IMG/VR virus record: IMGVR_UViG_3300025098_000117
Span: 1 to 39,129 of that record
Length of the DNA: 39,129 nt
Reading direction: 5' to 3' (one strand)
Origin: a virus
Numbering within the stretch: the stretch's first letter is position 1; every line of letters starts with the position of its first letter. Below the pieces are notes generated by a model. The model had not been told where the DNA came from. It saw only the letters and a program-made list of their open reading frames with translations, and made no database searches. This document shows, piece after piece, positions 27,513 to 34,773 of this stretch. The position numbers and the translations under genes are program-made.

Positions 27513-29717
27513 ATGGCACAATTTAAAAACACAACAATTGATTCAACCGGAAGATTAACTCTGCCTAGTGGAACAACAGCTCAACGACCAAGTATACCAA
27601 CACAAGGTATGATGCGATATAATACAACGATAAGTGAAGTAGAATACTATGACGGTGGCGCCTGGCGCGAAGTTTCTAGTACTGGTGCAGAAGCCACCGG
27701 CGGCCTTGTTGTTGATTCTAATATCGGCGGAATTTCTTATAGATCTCATATCTTTAGAACAAACGAATTTGCTTATGTGTCAAGAAGCGATGCTACAGTG
27801 TTAGGTGGTACTCGATCTGGTGGCGCAACTGTGCAAGGTGAAGTTGACAGTTTAACAGGATGTTCTCCGCTGTTGACATTTGAACAAGCACTTGAATTTG
27901 TTCACAGTATTGGATGTAGATTACCTACTATAGATGAACTAATAAACGAGGGACCTGCTGTTGGTACAGGTTGTGGATACGATAACGAACTAATTTGGAC
28001 AGCTGATAAAGCTAATCCCGAAGCTACACAACATTATGTAATGTATGGCCGCGTAGAAACAAACGGCACTGCAACAACTGCTAGAGACAACAAATCAACT
28101 GCCCGTGTTAGATATGTAGCTGACGTAAACACCAACAGAACAGACCCTATCACGTTAAACGATCCAATTATTCAAGGATTCCTCGAAGAATATTATTCCG
28201 GTGATATAGACTTAGGAACTAAATCATTTACATTAAATGTAACTAAAGGCGGAGAAGTTGATTATCTCATAGTAGGCGGAGGCGGCGGCGGCGGCGGAAT
28301 TATTGCTGGCGGTGGCGGCGGAGGCGGATTTCTAACAGGAAGCATAGCTGTAACTCCGCAAGCATATACTATTACAGTAGGTGAAGGAGGACTAGGTGGA
28401 TTTGGTTGGAATAGCAACGGCCAAGGCGGATTACCAGGTGCAGACTCTTCAGCATTTGGATTCACCGCTATTGGCGGTGGTGGTGGCGGTTACCACGGAG
28501 GAGGCGGCTCAAATAGCAGCTGGGTTAACGGCGGCTCAGGAGGCGGCCAAGGAAGAAATCCTTCACCAGGTAGCAACATTGTCGGCCAAGGTTTCCCAGG
28601 CGGAACAGGATCCGGAGACTCCGGCGGTGGTGGTGGTGGCGCAGGAGGACCTGGACAAGATTCAGCAGACACATTCGGTGGCAACGGTGGCCCAGGATTA
28701 CTATCAAATCTATCTGGAGTAAACACATTTTATGCTGGAGGCGGCGGTGACGGAAAACGCTCTAATATTACAAGTGCTGGCATTGGTGGCATTGGTGGCG
28801 GCGGCAGCGGAACAAATTACACATTTAGAGCAGAAAACGCAGCCCCTCATACCGGTGGCGGTGGTGGTGGTGCTGGTTATAATGGCTCAAATAGTACTAG
28901 AATGGGCGGCACTGGCGGCTCAGGTATTGTAATAGTTCGATATCGTAAAAATAAAGAAACTACATCGGCACCAACAATAATTGTAAACAGTTCTGCACCA
29001 GGAATTAAAGCGTTTACAGCACAAAATCCTGCACCTAGTGCAGCGTACATCACGCAGCTAGGATTACCTAATGGATGGTACTGGGTTAACTTAACCGGAC
29101 CACAATTAGTCTATGTAAACACACAATATAAAGGTGGCGGCTGGTATCTAGTTATACAAAATAATCGAGACAACGGTAATGGTATAGGGGCTTTGAGTTA
29201 TTATGATGCTACGGGTCAAAAATTAATGGTAGCTGGCTCTCCTGGCAATGCAGCAGGCGACGATCTAGGAGAAATTAATGTTTGGGCAGGAATGGAACTT
29301 TGGAATGCTATGACAAACGGTGCAGGCGGACAAGTTGCCCAAGTAGTTGGTAATATCCCAATAGATCTAGACTCGCCTGCTTATGGAAAAAGAGCAACTT
29401 GGAGTTATACTGGATTTGATCCTGATTACTCATTCCAAGGATCGACTCTAATACAAGCAAACGGCGGCGCTCCTGGAATGCAAAGCTATCACAGCCAAGG
29501 CACCCGGGCCTTAACTACTTTTGATAGAGATCAAGATGATAACGGCGGAAATTGTGCTACTTATTACGGAAATAATCCTTTTTGGTACGGAAGTTGCTGG
29601 AGCGGTAATGCTTGGGGCGGCGGCAACAGCGGCGGATATGCAAATGCTTACTTTTGGGAAGGCAGTGGCGGCGATAATTGGAATTATGGTGCTACATATG
29701 TAAGGGCAAGTTTTTAA
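27513..29717 (+). CDS. Glycine-rich adhesin with fibrinogen-like C-terminal domain (734 aa)
   Basis: The start abuts the previous stop. The cap (LPSGTTAQRPSIPTQGMMRY) is shared with its neighbours. Residues about 90-215 form an insert absent from the other two adhesins: LTFEQALEFVHSIGCRLPTI, ELIWTADKA and ARVRYVADV, reminiscent of DUF1566 / C-type-lectin-like folds. The glycine-rich stalk runs to GGSGIVIVRY (about 480). Residues about 519-734 match a fibrinogen-related domain: GWYWVNL, GGGWYLVIQNNRDNG, TTFDRDQDDNGGNCA (Asp671-Cys681), FWYGSCW (Cys695) and GATYVRASF. The 215-residue length, the acidic calcium-type loop and the closely spaced cysteine pair all fit. Such domains act as lectins in animals. 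Likely a receptor-binding protein. Confidence 0.85.
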   Translation: MAQFKNTTIDSTGRLTLPSGTTAQRPSIPTQGMMRYNTTISEVEYYDGGAWREVSSTGAEATGGLVVDSNIGGISYRSHIFRTNEFAYVSRSDATVLGGTRSGGATVQGEVDSLTGCSPLLTFEQALEFVHSIGCRLPTIDELINEGPAVGTGCGYDNELIWTADKANPEATQHYVMYGRVETNGTATTARDNKSTARVRYVADVNTNRTDPITLNDPIIQGFLEEYYSGDIDLGTKSFTLNVTKGGEVDYLIVGGGGGGGGIIAGGGGGGGFLTGSIAVTPQAYTITVGEGGLGGFGWNSNGQGGLPGADSSAFGFTAIGGGGGGYHGGGGSNSSWVNGGSGGGQGRNPSPGSNIVGQGFPGGTGSGDSGGGGGGAGGPGQDSADTFGGNGGPGLLSNLSGVNTFYAGGGGDGKRSNITSAGIGGIGGGGSGTNYTFRAENAAPHTGGGGGGAGYNGSNSTRMGGTGGSGIVIVRYRKNKETTSAPTIIVNSSAPGIKAFTAQNPAPSAAYITQLGLPNGWYWVNLTGPQLVYVNTQYKGGGWYLVIQNNRDNGNGIGALSYYDATGQKLMVAGSPGNAAGDDLGEINVWAGMELWNAMTNGAGGQVAQVVGNIPIDLDSPAYGKRATWSYTGFDPDYSFQGSTLIQANGGAPGMQSYHSQGTRALTTFDRDQDDNGGNCATYYGNNPFWYGSCWSGNAWGGGNSGGYANAYFWEGSGGDNWNYGATYVRASF
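28923..28944 (+). repeat. Stalk-tip junction repeat, second copy
   Basis: Twenty-two bases identical to 26763-26784, at the end of the stalk and before the fibrinogen-like tip of the second adhesin. Confidence 0.85.
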
Positions 29718-29718
29718 A

Positions 29719-29925
29719 ATGATTTATAATATTAAAAAAATAGACGACCAATTTATTAGTCATCAACTAATAAATAAAAAAACCGGAGAAGTTGCAGTAC
29801 TAGGTACTGAAGATATTTCTACTATAGAAAACTTAAAAGAACATTTACAGGATTGGGTTACTCAACGTAAACAAGTTCTTAACATAAAGTTTGTAAAAAA
29901 CGACTTTGGCTTTAAACTAAAATAG
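29719..29925 (+). CDS. Small hypothetical protein between adhesins (68 aa)
   Basis: The ATG lies one base after the fibrinogen-tip adhesin's stop, and the stop precedes the next adhesin's GTG by nine bases, so it is part of the same transcript. The protein is lysine-rich, with two short beta strands, a helix (STIENLKEHLQDWVTQRKQV) and a final strand pair. No family recognised. T-even phages place adhesin assembly factors beside adhesin genes, so a chaperone role is conceivable but unsupported. Confidence 0.55.
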   Translation: MIYNIKKIDDQFISHQLINKKTGEVAVLGTEDISTIENLKEHLQDWVTQRKQVLNIKFVKNDFGFKLK

Positions 29926-29934
29926 GATTAGATC

Positions 29935-31032
29935 GTGGCACAATTAAAAGATACAACAATTAATGATAGCGGATTTTTAAGGTTACCTCTAGGTACCACA
30001 GCAGAAAGGCCAACGCTAGTTGGATCTAGTCCAGGAATGGTTAGATTTAATACTACTACGCAAACACCAGAATGGTACGATGATGCACTTTCTGGATGGT
30101 TTCCTTTAGGTTTTATTGCACCTTTGGCAACTGGAGGAACTATAACTAATATAACACAGAATGGTATCAATTATAGAGTACACACATTTTTATCGTCAGG
30201 AACATTTACTGCTAGTCGTTCTGGAACTGTAGAATTTTTGATTATTGGTGGCGGTGGCGCAGGAGGTGGCAATCTTTCCGGCGGCGGCGGCGCAGGAGGT
30301 GTGCTAATGGGATCTATAGCAGTAGAAGATGGTACTGCATACCCTATTATTGTAGGCGAAGGCGGCGCAAGGTTTAGTTCAAGTGAAGTTAATAGTCAAG
30401 CTGGAGGCCAAAGTAATAAAGGTAGGCCTAGTAGTGCTTTTAATTTAGTAGCAGCTGGCGGCGGAGCTGGTGGTGGTGGATCAAGTGGAATAGAAGCTAC
30501 TGCTGGTGCCAGTGGTGGCGGCGGTGGCGGATATCAAGTCCGTGCAGCAGTTATGGGTCTTGAAGGTCAAGGACACGCTGGCGGAAAAGGAGCGACTAGT
30601 GTCCAAAACTATCGTGCAGGTGGCGGTGGCGGAGCCGGCGGCCCTGGAGGAGATTGGGAATCTGGTATGGGACGCGGCGGCCAAGGCGGCCCAGGAATTG
30701 CATCTAGTATTGAAGGATCGATTATACTTTATGCAGGCGGTGGCGGTGGTGGTTCGTATACTAGTAATACCGGCGGAGGTCTTGGCGGCATTGGCGGTGG
30801 TGGCGGCGGTGGCACAAATTCAGCTTCCGGCGGCCCAGGAGGGGCAGGCCGTACTAATGGCGGAAATGGTTACGGAAACAACCTCGGTGCTGTTGCAAGT
30901 TCTTTACCTACTGGCGGCGACGGTGGAGCGAACACCGGAAGCGGTGGCGGCGGAGTCGGCCACCAAACAGCATTATCTGGTGCTGGCGGCTCTGGAATTG
31001 TAGTTATACGCTATAAAACTAGTTCTGTTTAG
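29935..31032 (+). CDS. Glycine-rich adhesin lacking a lectin tip (365 aa)
   Basis: GTG start preceded by AGGATTAG. The cap LPLGTTAERPTLVGSSPGMVRF matches the other two adhesins. Almost the whole remainder (about 100-360) is glycine-rich stalk with GGGGAGG blocks separated by variable loops, ending GGSGIVVIRYKTSSV, the point where the other two continue into their tip domains. It therefore looks like the minimal form of the cassette. In T-even gp38-type adhesins receptor specificity lies in loops between glycine blocks, so this protein could still bind a receptor. Its 3' end overlaps the convergent minus-strand gene by 14 bases. Confidence 0.8.
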   Translation: MAQLKDTTINDSGFLRLPLGTTAERPTLVGSSPGMVRFNTTTQTPEWYDDALSGWFPLGFIAPLATGGTITNITQNGINYRVHTFLSSGTFTASRSGTVEFLIIGGGGAGGGNLSGGGGAGGVLMGSIAVEDGTAYPIIVGEGGARFSSSEVNSQAGGQSNKGRPSSAFNLVAAGGGAGGGGSSGIEATAGASGGGGGGYQVRAAVMGLEGQGHAGGKGATSVQNYRAGGGGGAGGPGGDWESGMGRGGQGGPGIASSIEGSIILYAGGGGGGSYTSNTGGGLGGIGGGGGGGTNSASGGPGGAGRTNGGNGYGNNLGAVASSLPTGGDGGANTGSGGGGVGHQTALSGAGGSGIVVIRYKTSSV

Positions 31033-31480
31033 TATCTTCAATTATAACAATTGATTCTAAAGGATAGTAGGGTAATTCTATCTCTTGCTTAGAGTTATAT
31101 ACTGTTTGATATAAGTACATTTTCTTAGACATAGTATCGTTAGCATATCGAAACGATATTGCACGATCATCCCAGTACTTTCCGTCTATAGTACGATACA
31201 CATAAGGATACCTAGAACATCTTGAAACTGCTTGGTTACTTTTGCTCTCAAGGTCAACTTCGGGGAAGTCGTTCTCAGTAATAGCAGCAATAGGAAGATT
31301 ATCAACTAAGCGTGGTAGAAAATTTAATAATTTTTTTATAGTGTCGGTGTCGTTCTTGCATAAGTCTGACAGATCTTCTAACAAAGTTAATGCATTTTTA
31401 CTAAAATTAGTTTCATTAAAACCTAATAGTTCTAATTCTTTTTGTGCATAGTTATGTAAGTGTTTTTTAAAATTAGACAT
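31019..31480 (-). CDS. Hypothetical phage protein (153 aa)
   Basis: The start is placed at the ATG ending at 31480, which has TTGGAGA at good spacing; an upstream TTG (31495) would destroy that ribosome binding site. The N-terminal half is helical (FKKHLHNYAQKELELLGF, then IKKLLNFLPRLVDNL). The C-terminal half has the motif SRYPYVYRTIDGKYWDDRAI and beta strands, which I associate with hypothetical proteins in T4-like phages but cannot name. It is a lone minus-strand gene between plus-strand structural genes, converging on the adhesin gene. No late-promoter octamer was found upstream on its strand. Confidence 0.65.
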   Translation of the reverse strand: MSNFKKHLHNYAQKELELLGFNETNFSKNALTLLEDLSDLCKNDTDTIKKLLNFLPRLVDNLPIAAITENDFPEVDLESKSNQAVSRCSRYPYVYRTIDGKYWDDRAISFRYANDTMSKKMYLYQTVYNSKQEIELPYYPLESIVIIEDTKQN

Positions 31481-31570
31481 TTTATATTTCTCCAATCTAT
31501 TACTAACTTAATTATCAAAAATTTTTGCATATTTTTAAAATCTGAAATCATTTAAACATTAATAATATGC

Positions 31571-31578
31571 TATAAATA
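31571..31578 (+). promoter_or_regulatory. T4-type late promoter, exact TATAAATA
   Basis: The exact T4 late consensus TATAAATA occurs in the 121-base gap between the divergent genes at 31480 and 31602. The predicted start is near 31584, leaving an 18-nt leader with TAGGAAAG ahead of the ATG at 31602. The rest of the gap is AT-rich, with no other recognisable element. Confidence 0.7.
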
Positions 31579-31601
31579 AAATAAGTATAGGAAAGATTTA
31601 T

Positions 31602-31778
31602 ATGACTAATAGACCATCGAACGTATTTGTAAGTACAGAACTTAAAGATAAAAGGTACGAAATTTGTAAAAAATGTGAGCATTTTATAAAGGCTTTTAAA
31701 GGATGCAAGAAATGCGGCTGCTTAATACCGGCTAAAATTCAGTTTACAGTGAATACTTGTCCGATTAATAATTGGTAA
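31602..31778 (+). CDS. Small six-cysteine zinc-ribbon-like protein (58 aa)
   Basis: The reading frame begins MTNRPSNVFVS and ends CPINNW. The cysteines are at 22, 25, 35, 38, 40 and 53 (C-x2-C-x9-C-x2-C-x-C-x12-C), within RYEICKKCEHF and CKKCGCLIPAKIQ. The layout recalls short zinc-binding phage proteins with a CxxC...CxCGC...CPxxxW arrangement. A late promoter and TAGGAAAG lie just upstream, and a second promoter-like site follows before the fibre gene. The function is unknown; metal binding is inferred from cysteine spacing only. Confidence 0.75.
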   Translation: MTNRPSNVFVSTELKDKRYEICKKCEHFIKAFKGCKKCGCLIPAKIQFTVNTCPINNW

Positions 31779-31785
31779 AGATAAC

Positions 31786-31793
31786 GCTAAATA
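31786..31793 (+). promoter_or_regulatory. Probable late promoter variant, GCTAAATA
   Basis: GCTAAATATATAAG differs from the local GATAAATA motif at one base. It sits where a late promoter would give a leader of about 15 nt containing AAGGAGA for the GTG start at 31814. Confidence 0.4.
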
Positions 31794-31813
31794 TATAAGT
31801 TAAGGAGATAAAC

Positions 31814-33745
31814 GTGGCATCATCACCAATTGTAGATAGAATCAGAATAATACCAAGACCCAACGATTTTTTAGATCGTAACGTAGGTTCTAGCGGTGAA
31901 GTATTCTTTAACAAAGTAACTAATAGTTTAAGAGTATACAGCGGCAAAGATATTGCAGGATTTGAAATTGCTAGAGCTGATTTGAACAATGTTACTGGTG
32001 AAAATTTACTTTCTAAATTAACAATTACAAATGACGATATAAGCTGGATAGCATATGCTGACCTTGAGAGTTTACCTAGTGCTACAGACAATCACGGAAT
32101 GTTTGCACACGTACACGGTACAGGTAAAGCATACTATGCACACGCAGGAAATTGGGTACAACTTGCTGATCAATCTGATATTAATACTACAGCAGACATA
32201 TCGGAGTTAACAGATACAACAAATTTAATACCTGCAGACTTATCTAATTTAACAGATACAACAAATTTAATACCTGCTACGCTAACTGACCTAGGAATTA
32301 CCGATGGTGATTCGACACAAATTTTAACTACAGACGGTGCTGGAAACTTTACATTTGAAGATGCGCCTGAAACAGGTTCGACACAGAACTTATTTGCTAC
32401 AATTACAAGTGATGACGGATCAACAACAGCTGATGCTGTAACAGATACATTAAGTATATTAGGCGGTACAAACATAGCAACTGCTATTGCTACAGACTCA
32501 GACGATGTAACAATTAATATGAGTACATTTAGTATTGACTTTTTAAGCGATGTTGACACTACAACAAGTGCGCCAACTTCTGGACAAGTATTAAAGTGGG
32601 ACGGTGCTAAATGGGCACCAGGTTCTGATGCTACGACTGGAGGCGGTGGAACAGATGCTGATACACTTGACGGATTCGACGGAACATATTATTTAGACTG
32701 GGGCAACGTTACTAACAAACCTAGTATACTTACACTGGCAAGTTTAAGTGTTGGTAACGAACTTACAGCCTCGGGCGATGGCGCTATATCATACGATGAT
32801 ACTACAGGAGTGTTCCGTTATACTCCACCTGACTTGAGTTCATATCTAACTAGTATAACATTTGATGATTTAACAACTACTCCGACCACGTTAGCAGGTT
32901 ACGGAATCAATGATGCATTACCGTCTAGCACTTCTATACCAACAGTGTTAACTGATCTAAGTATTAGTGACGGAACAAACGGACAAGTTTTAACAACAGA
33001 CGGTAGTGGCGGATTCACATTCACAACAATAAGTGGCGGAAGCGGTGGTGACTATAGTGACTCAGATGTTAATGCACATCTTAATACAACTAGTGCAGCA
33101 TCAAGTGAAGTATTAAGCTGGACAGGAAGTGATTTTGACTGGGTAGCACAATCAGGCGAAACAAATCAAAACGCATTTAGTAATGTTTCAGTTAGTGGAC
33201 AAACTAATGTTACTGCTGATAATTCTACTGATACGTTAACTTTTGCAGCCAGCACAGGAATTAGTTTATCTACTTCTGGAAATACTGTAACTATTGCAAG
33301 TACAGTTAGTGCAGGTGCTAGTAATTTTGACGACCTAGGAGATGTTACAACAGCCGGTTTAAGAATAGATCAAATTTACGAACCTGCCATAGCAATGCTT
33401 AGAGTAGATAATGTTGGAACAGGGTCTTACACATTTCCTAGTCATTATACAGGAAATAATCCTACTATCTACGCTATAAGCGGAACTACTATAGCATTTG
33501 ATTTAGATAATATTTCAGGACATCCATTTGAAATACAAGATAATACTCTTACAGCATTAACTAGTAATTTGGTACACGTTACATCAACTGGAACTGTAAG
33601 TACAAATAGCGCAGCGCAAGGAAAGTCTAGTGGAACATTATATTGGAGAATACCAGAAGGCTCACCTGGTACATACGTATATCAATGTACTAGTCACGCA
33701 AGTATGTTTGGATCTATTACAGTTAAAGATCTTTCGAATATTTAA
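31814..33745 (+). CDS. Tail-fibre protein with cupredoxin-like C-terminal domain (643 aa)
   Basis: GTG start with AAGGAGA. The N-terminus (SPIVDRIRIIPRPNDFLDRN, then GEVFFNKVTNSLRVYSG) is a fibre-type cap. The middle has tail-fibre motifs such as GQVLKWDGAKW, DTLDGFDGTYYLDWGNVTNK and two GQVLTTDG-type turns. The last 100 or so residues resemble plastocyanin: IAFDLDNISGHPFEI with His570, then PGTYVYQCTSHASMFGSITV with Cys625, His628 and Met631. The H...C-x2-H-x2-M order is that of type-1 copper proteins; plastocyanin itself has C-x2-H-x4-M. Whether copper is bound is unknown. A 29-base direct repeat at 32207 encodes a doubled LTDTTNLIPA segment. The 3' end overlaps a convergent gene by 23 bases. 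Confidence 0.8.
   Translation: MASSPIVDRIRIIPRPNDFLDRNVGSSGEVFFNKVTNSLRVYSGKDIAGFEIARADLNNVTGENLLSKLTITNDDISWIAYADLESLPSATDNHGMFAHVHGTGKAYYAHAGNWVQLADQSDINTTADISELTDTTNLIPADLSNLTDTTNLIPATLTDLGITDGDSTQILTTDGAGNFTFEDAPETGSTQNLFATITSDDGSTTADAVTDTLSILGGTNIATAIATDSDDVTINMSTFSIDFLSDVDTTTSAPTSGQVLKWDGAKWAPGSDATTGGGGTDADTLDGFDGTYYLDWGNVTNKPSILTLASLSVGNELTASGDGAISYDDTTGVFRYTPPDLSSYLTSITFDDLTTTPTTLAGYGINDALPSSTSIPTVLTDLSISDGTNGQVLTTDGSGGFTFTTISGGSGGDYSDSDVNAHLNTTSAASSEVLSWTGSDFDWVAQSGETNQNAFSNVSVSGQTNVTADNSTDTLTFAASTGISLSTSGNTVTIASTVSAGASNFDDLGDVTTAGLRIDQIYEPAIAMLRVDNVGTGSYTFPSHYTGNNPTIYAISGTTIAFDLDNISGHPFEIQDNTLTALTSNLVHVTSTGTVSTNSAAQGKSSGTLYWRIPEGSPGTYVYQCTSHASMFGSITVKDLSNI
32207..32277 (+). repeat. 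29-base direct repeat with 42-base period
   Basis: Positions 32207-32235 and 32249-32277 are identical. They encode a doubled 14-residue unit, LTDTTNLIPA plus a variable linker, in the cupredoxin-tipped fibre protein. Confidence 0.9.
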
Positions 33746-33986
33746 TTATTTTATCTAGCTGTTGTCTTAGCACAATACTACGTTCTACATTTTCTCTAAC
33801 TTTAGTCGGATCAATTGATTTATTAATTGCATCGTGTGTAGCATCAATATAACTATATTCGTTAGATAGTTTATTTAAAATATCTTTGCATTTTTCTTTA
33901 GCACGTTCATTAGTAATTTGATCAATGTCTCTTTTATATTTCTTAAGGTCTTTTTTAAATTCTTTAGATTGGCTTATTTTTAACAT
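33723..33986 (-). CDS. Small charged helical protein (87 aa)
   Basis: Last gene of the minus-strand operon; the ATG overlaps the cupin stop (TAATG). The sequence is very rich in Lys, Asp and Glu, with predicted helices throughout (FKKDLKKYKRDIDQI, then RAKEKCKDILNKL and RSIVLRQQLDKII). It has no signal peptide or membrane segment. The family is not recognised. The base composition matches the surrounding phage genes. Its 3' end overlaps the fibre gene transcribed towards it, leaving no room for a separate terminator. Confidence 0.6.
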   Translation of the reverse strand: MLKISQSKEFKKDLKKYKRDIDQITNERAKEKCKDILNKLSNEYSYIDATHDAINKSIDPTKVRENVERSIVLRQQLDKIIKYSKDL

Positions 33987-34327
33987 TAATTTAACCTATA
34001 ATAATCGTCTGGATCATTGCTATTACTAGTTTCTGCCATAGCACTGTTATCAGCTAAACTTTTTAGTGTAACAGGCAATAGTGCAGGCACTTCAAAAATA
34101 CTACCTTCTGGAAGTTCTTTAGAATATGCTTTACCGTCTTTAGAATCAACCCATTGTACTTCAAACTTCCCAGCATTTACAAACCAACTTTTGTGTCGAC
34201 TTTTGTGGAAATGTAATCGAGTTTGTTTGCCTTCTTCTTCAAAAACTAATATTTTACTACAATAATGTTCGTTGTCAGTCCAAACAACTTCGTAACCGTA
34301 GTCTGTTTGTTTTATATTATCTGTCAT
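33986..34327 (-). CDS. Cupin-fold protein, phosphomannose-isomerase-like (113 aa)
   Basis: One cupin barrel is visible. Motif 1 is TRLHFHKSRHKSWFVNAG, with His39, His41 and possibly His45 as metal ligands. The second motif is present only loosely (ELPEGSIFEVPALLPVTL). The lead-in YGYEVVWTDNEHYCSKILVF resembles the start of the type II mannose-6-phosphate isomerase cupin domain, but the length covers only one barrel. It starts immediately after the Nudix stop (TAGATG), so the two are translated together. Its position after a Nudix gene suggests sugar-nucleotide metabolism or capsule/LPS modification; the substrate is unknown. Confidence 0.7.
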   Translation of the reverse strand: MTDNIKQTDYGYEVVWTDNEHYCSKILVFEEEGKQTRLHFHKSRHKSWFVNAGKFEVQWVDSKDGKAYSKELPEGSIFEVPALLPVTLKSLADNSAMAETSNSNDPDDYYRLN

Positions 34328-34765
34328 CTATTCCTCTAATAAATCTATTACTTGAAACACAGTTTCTAATTTAGCAAGATTAGTTTTATTTTGTAGTGTA
34401 TTACGTAGTCCTTGATGCAACGTCTTTGGCCATTTACCAAAACTAGTCCAAGCATATCCATCGTGTTCGTTATTTAGATTAGGCAAAAATTCTTTTTTTA
34501 TAACAACAAGATATGTATGAAAATTAAATTTTTCATCATTAGATACAAATGTTTCTAAAGGTATAGTTTTTACAAACTTAGGTAAGTCGCCAACTTCTTC
34601 TTGTATCTCACGGGTTAATCCTTCAAATGGCGATTCACCTAATTCGGTACCGCCACCTACAAGTCCCCAAGTACCAGAAGTTTTACCATTAGCACGGTGT
34701 AAAAACAAAAATCTTTTTGTGTCTAGTGCATAGAAAAGCGCACCACTACAAACTATCTTACTCAT
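34328..34765 (-). CDS. Nudix hydrolase (145 aa)
   Basis: A clear Nudix box occupies residues 38-59: G38-x5-E44-x7-R52-E53-x2-E56-E57-x-G59, within GGTELGESPFEGLTREIQEE. The length is that of a single-domain enzyme. Nudix proteins hydrolyse nucleoside diphosphates linked to another moiety using a divalent metal. The N-terminal FLFLHRANGKTSGTWGLVGG resembles housecleaning and GDP-mannose-type members, but the substrate cannot be fixed. It starts eight bases after the gp15-like stop and abuts the cupin gene, so it would be made late with neck proteins. Other T4-like phages encode Nudix enzymes (for example T4 NudE), usually outside this cluster. Confidence 0.88.
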   Translation of the reverse strand: MSKIVCSGALFYALDTKRFLFLHRANGKTSGTWGLVGGGTELGESPFEGLTREIQEEVGDLPKFVKTIPLETFVSNDEKFNFHTYLVVIKKEFLPNLNNEHDGYAWTSFGKWPKTLHQGLRNTLQNKTNLAKLETVFQVIDLLEE

Positions 34766-34773
34766 ACTAGTAA

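Noticed and set aside
28490-28728. Proline-rich minus-strand frames opposite the glycine-rich stalks
   Set aside because: Complement of glycine codons reads as proline codons; these frames, and the alanine/valine-rich plus-strand frame at 30506-31003, are composition artefacts.
29067-29717. Diversity-generating retroelement target at the adhesin tip
   Set aside because: No reverse transcriptase and no near-identical template copy of the tip were found in the window, and the fold reads as fibrinogen-like rather than the C-type-lectin target usual for such systems.
31485-31495. Upstream TTG start for the minus-strand gene at 31019-31480
   Set aside because: The TTG lies within the TTGGAGA ribosome binding site that serves the ATG five codons later.
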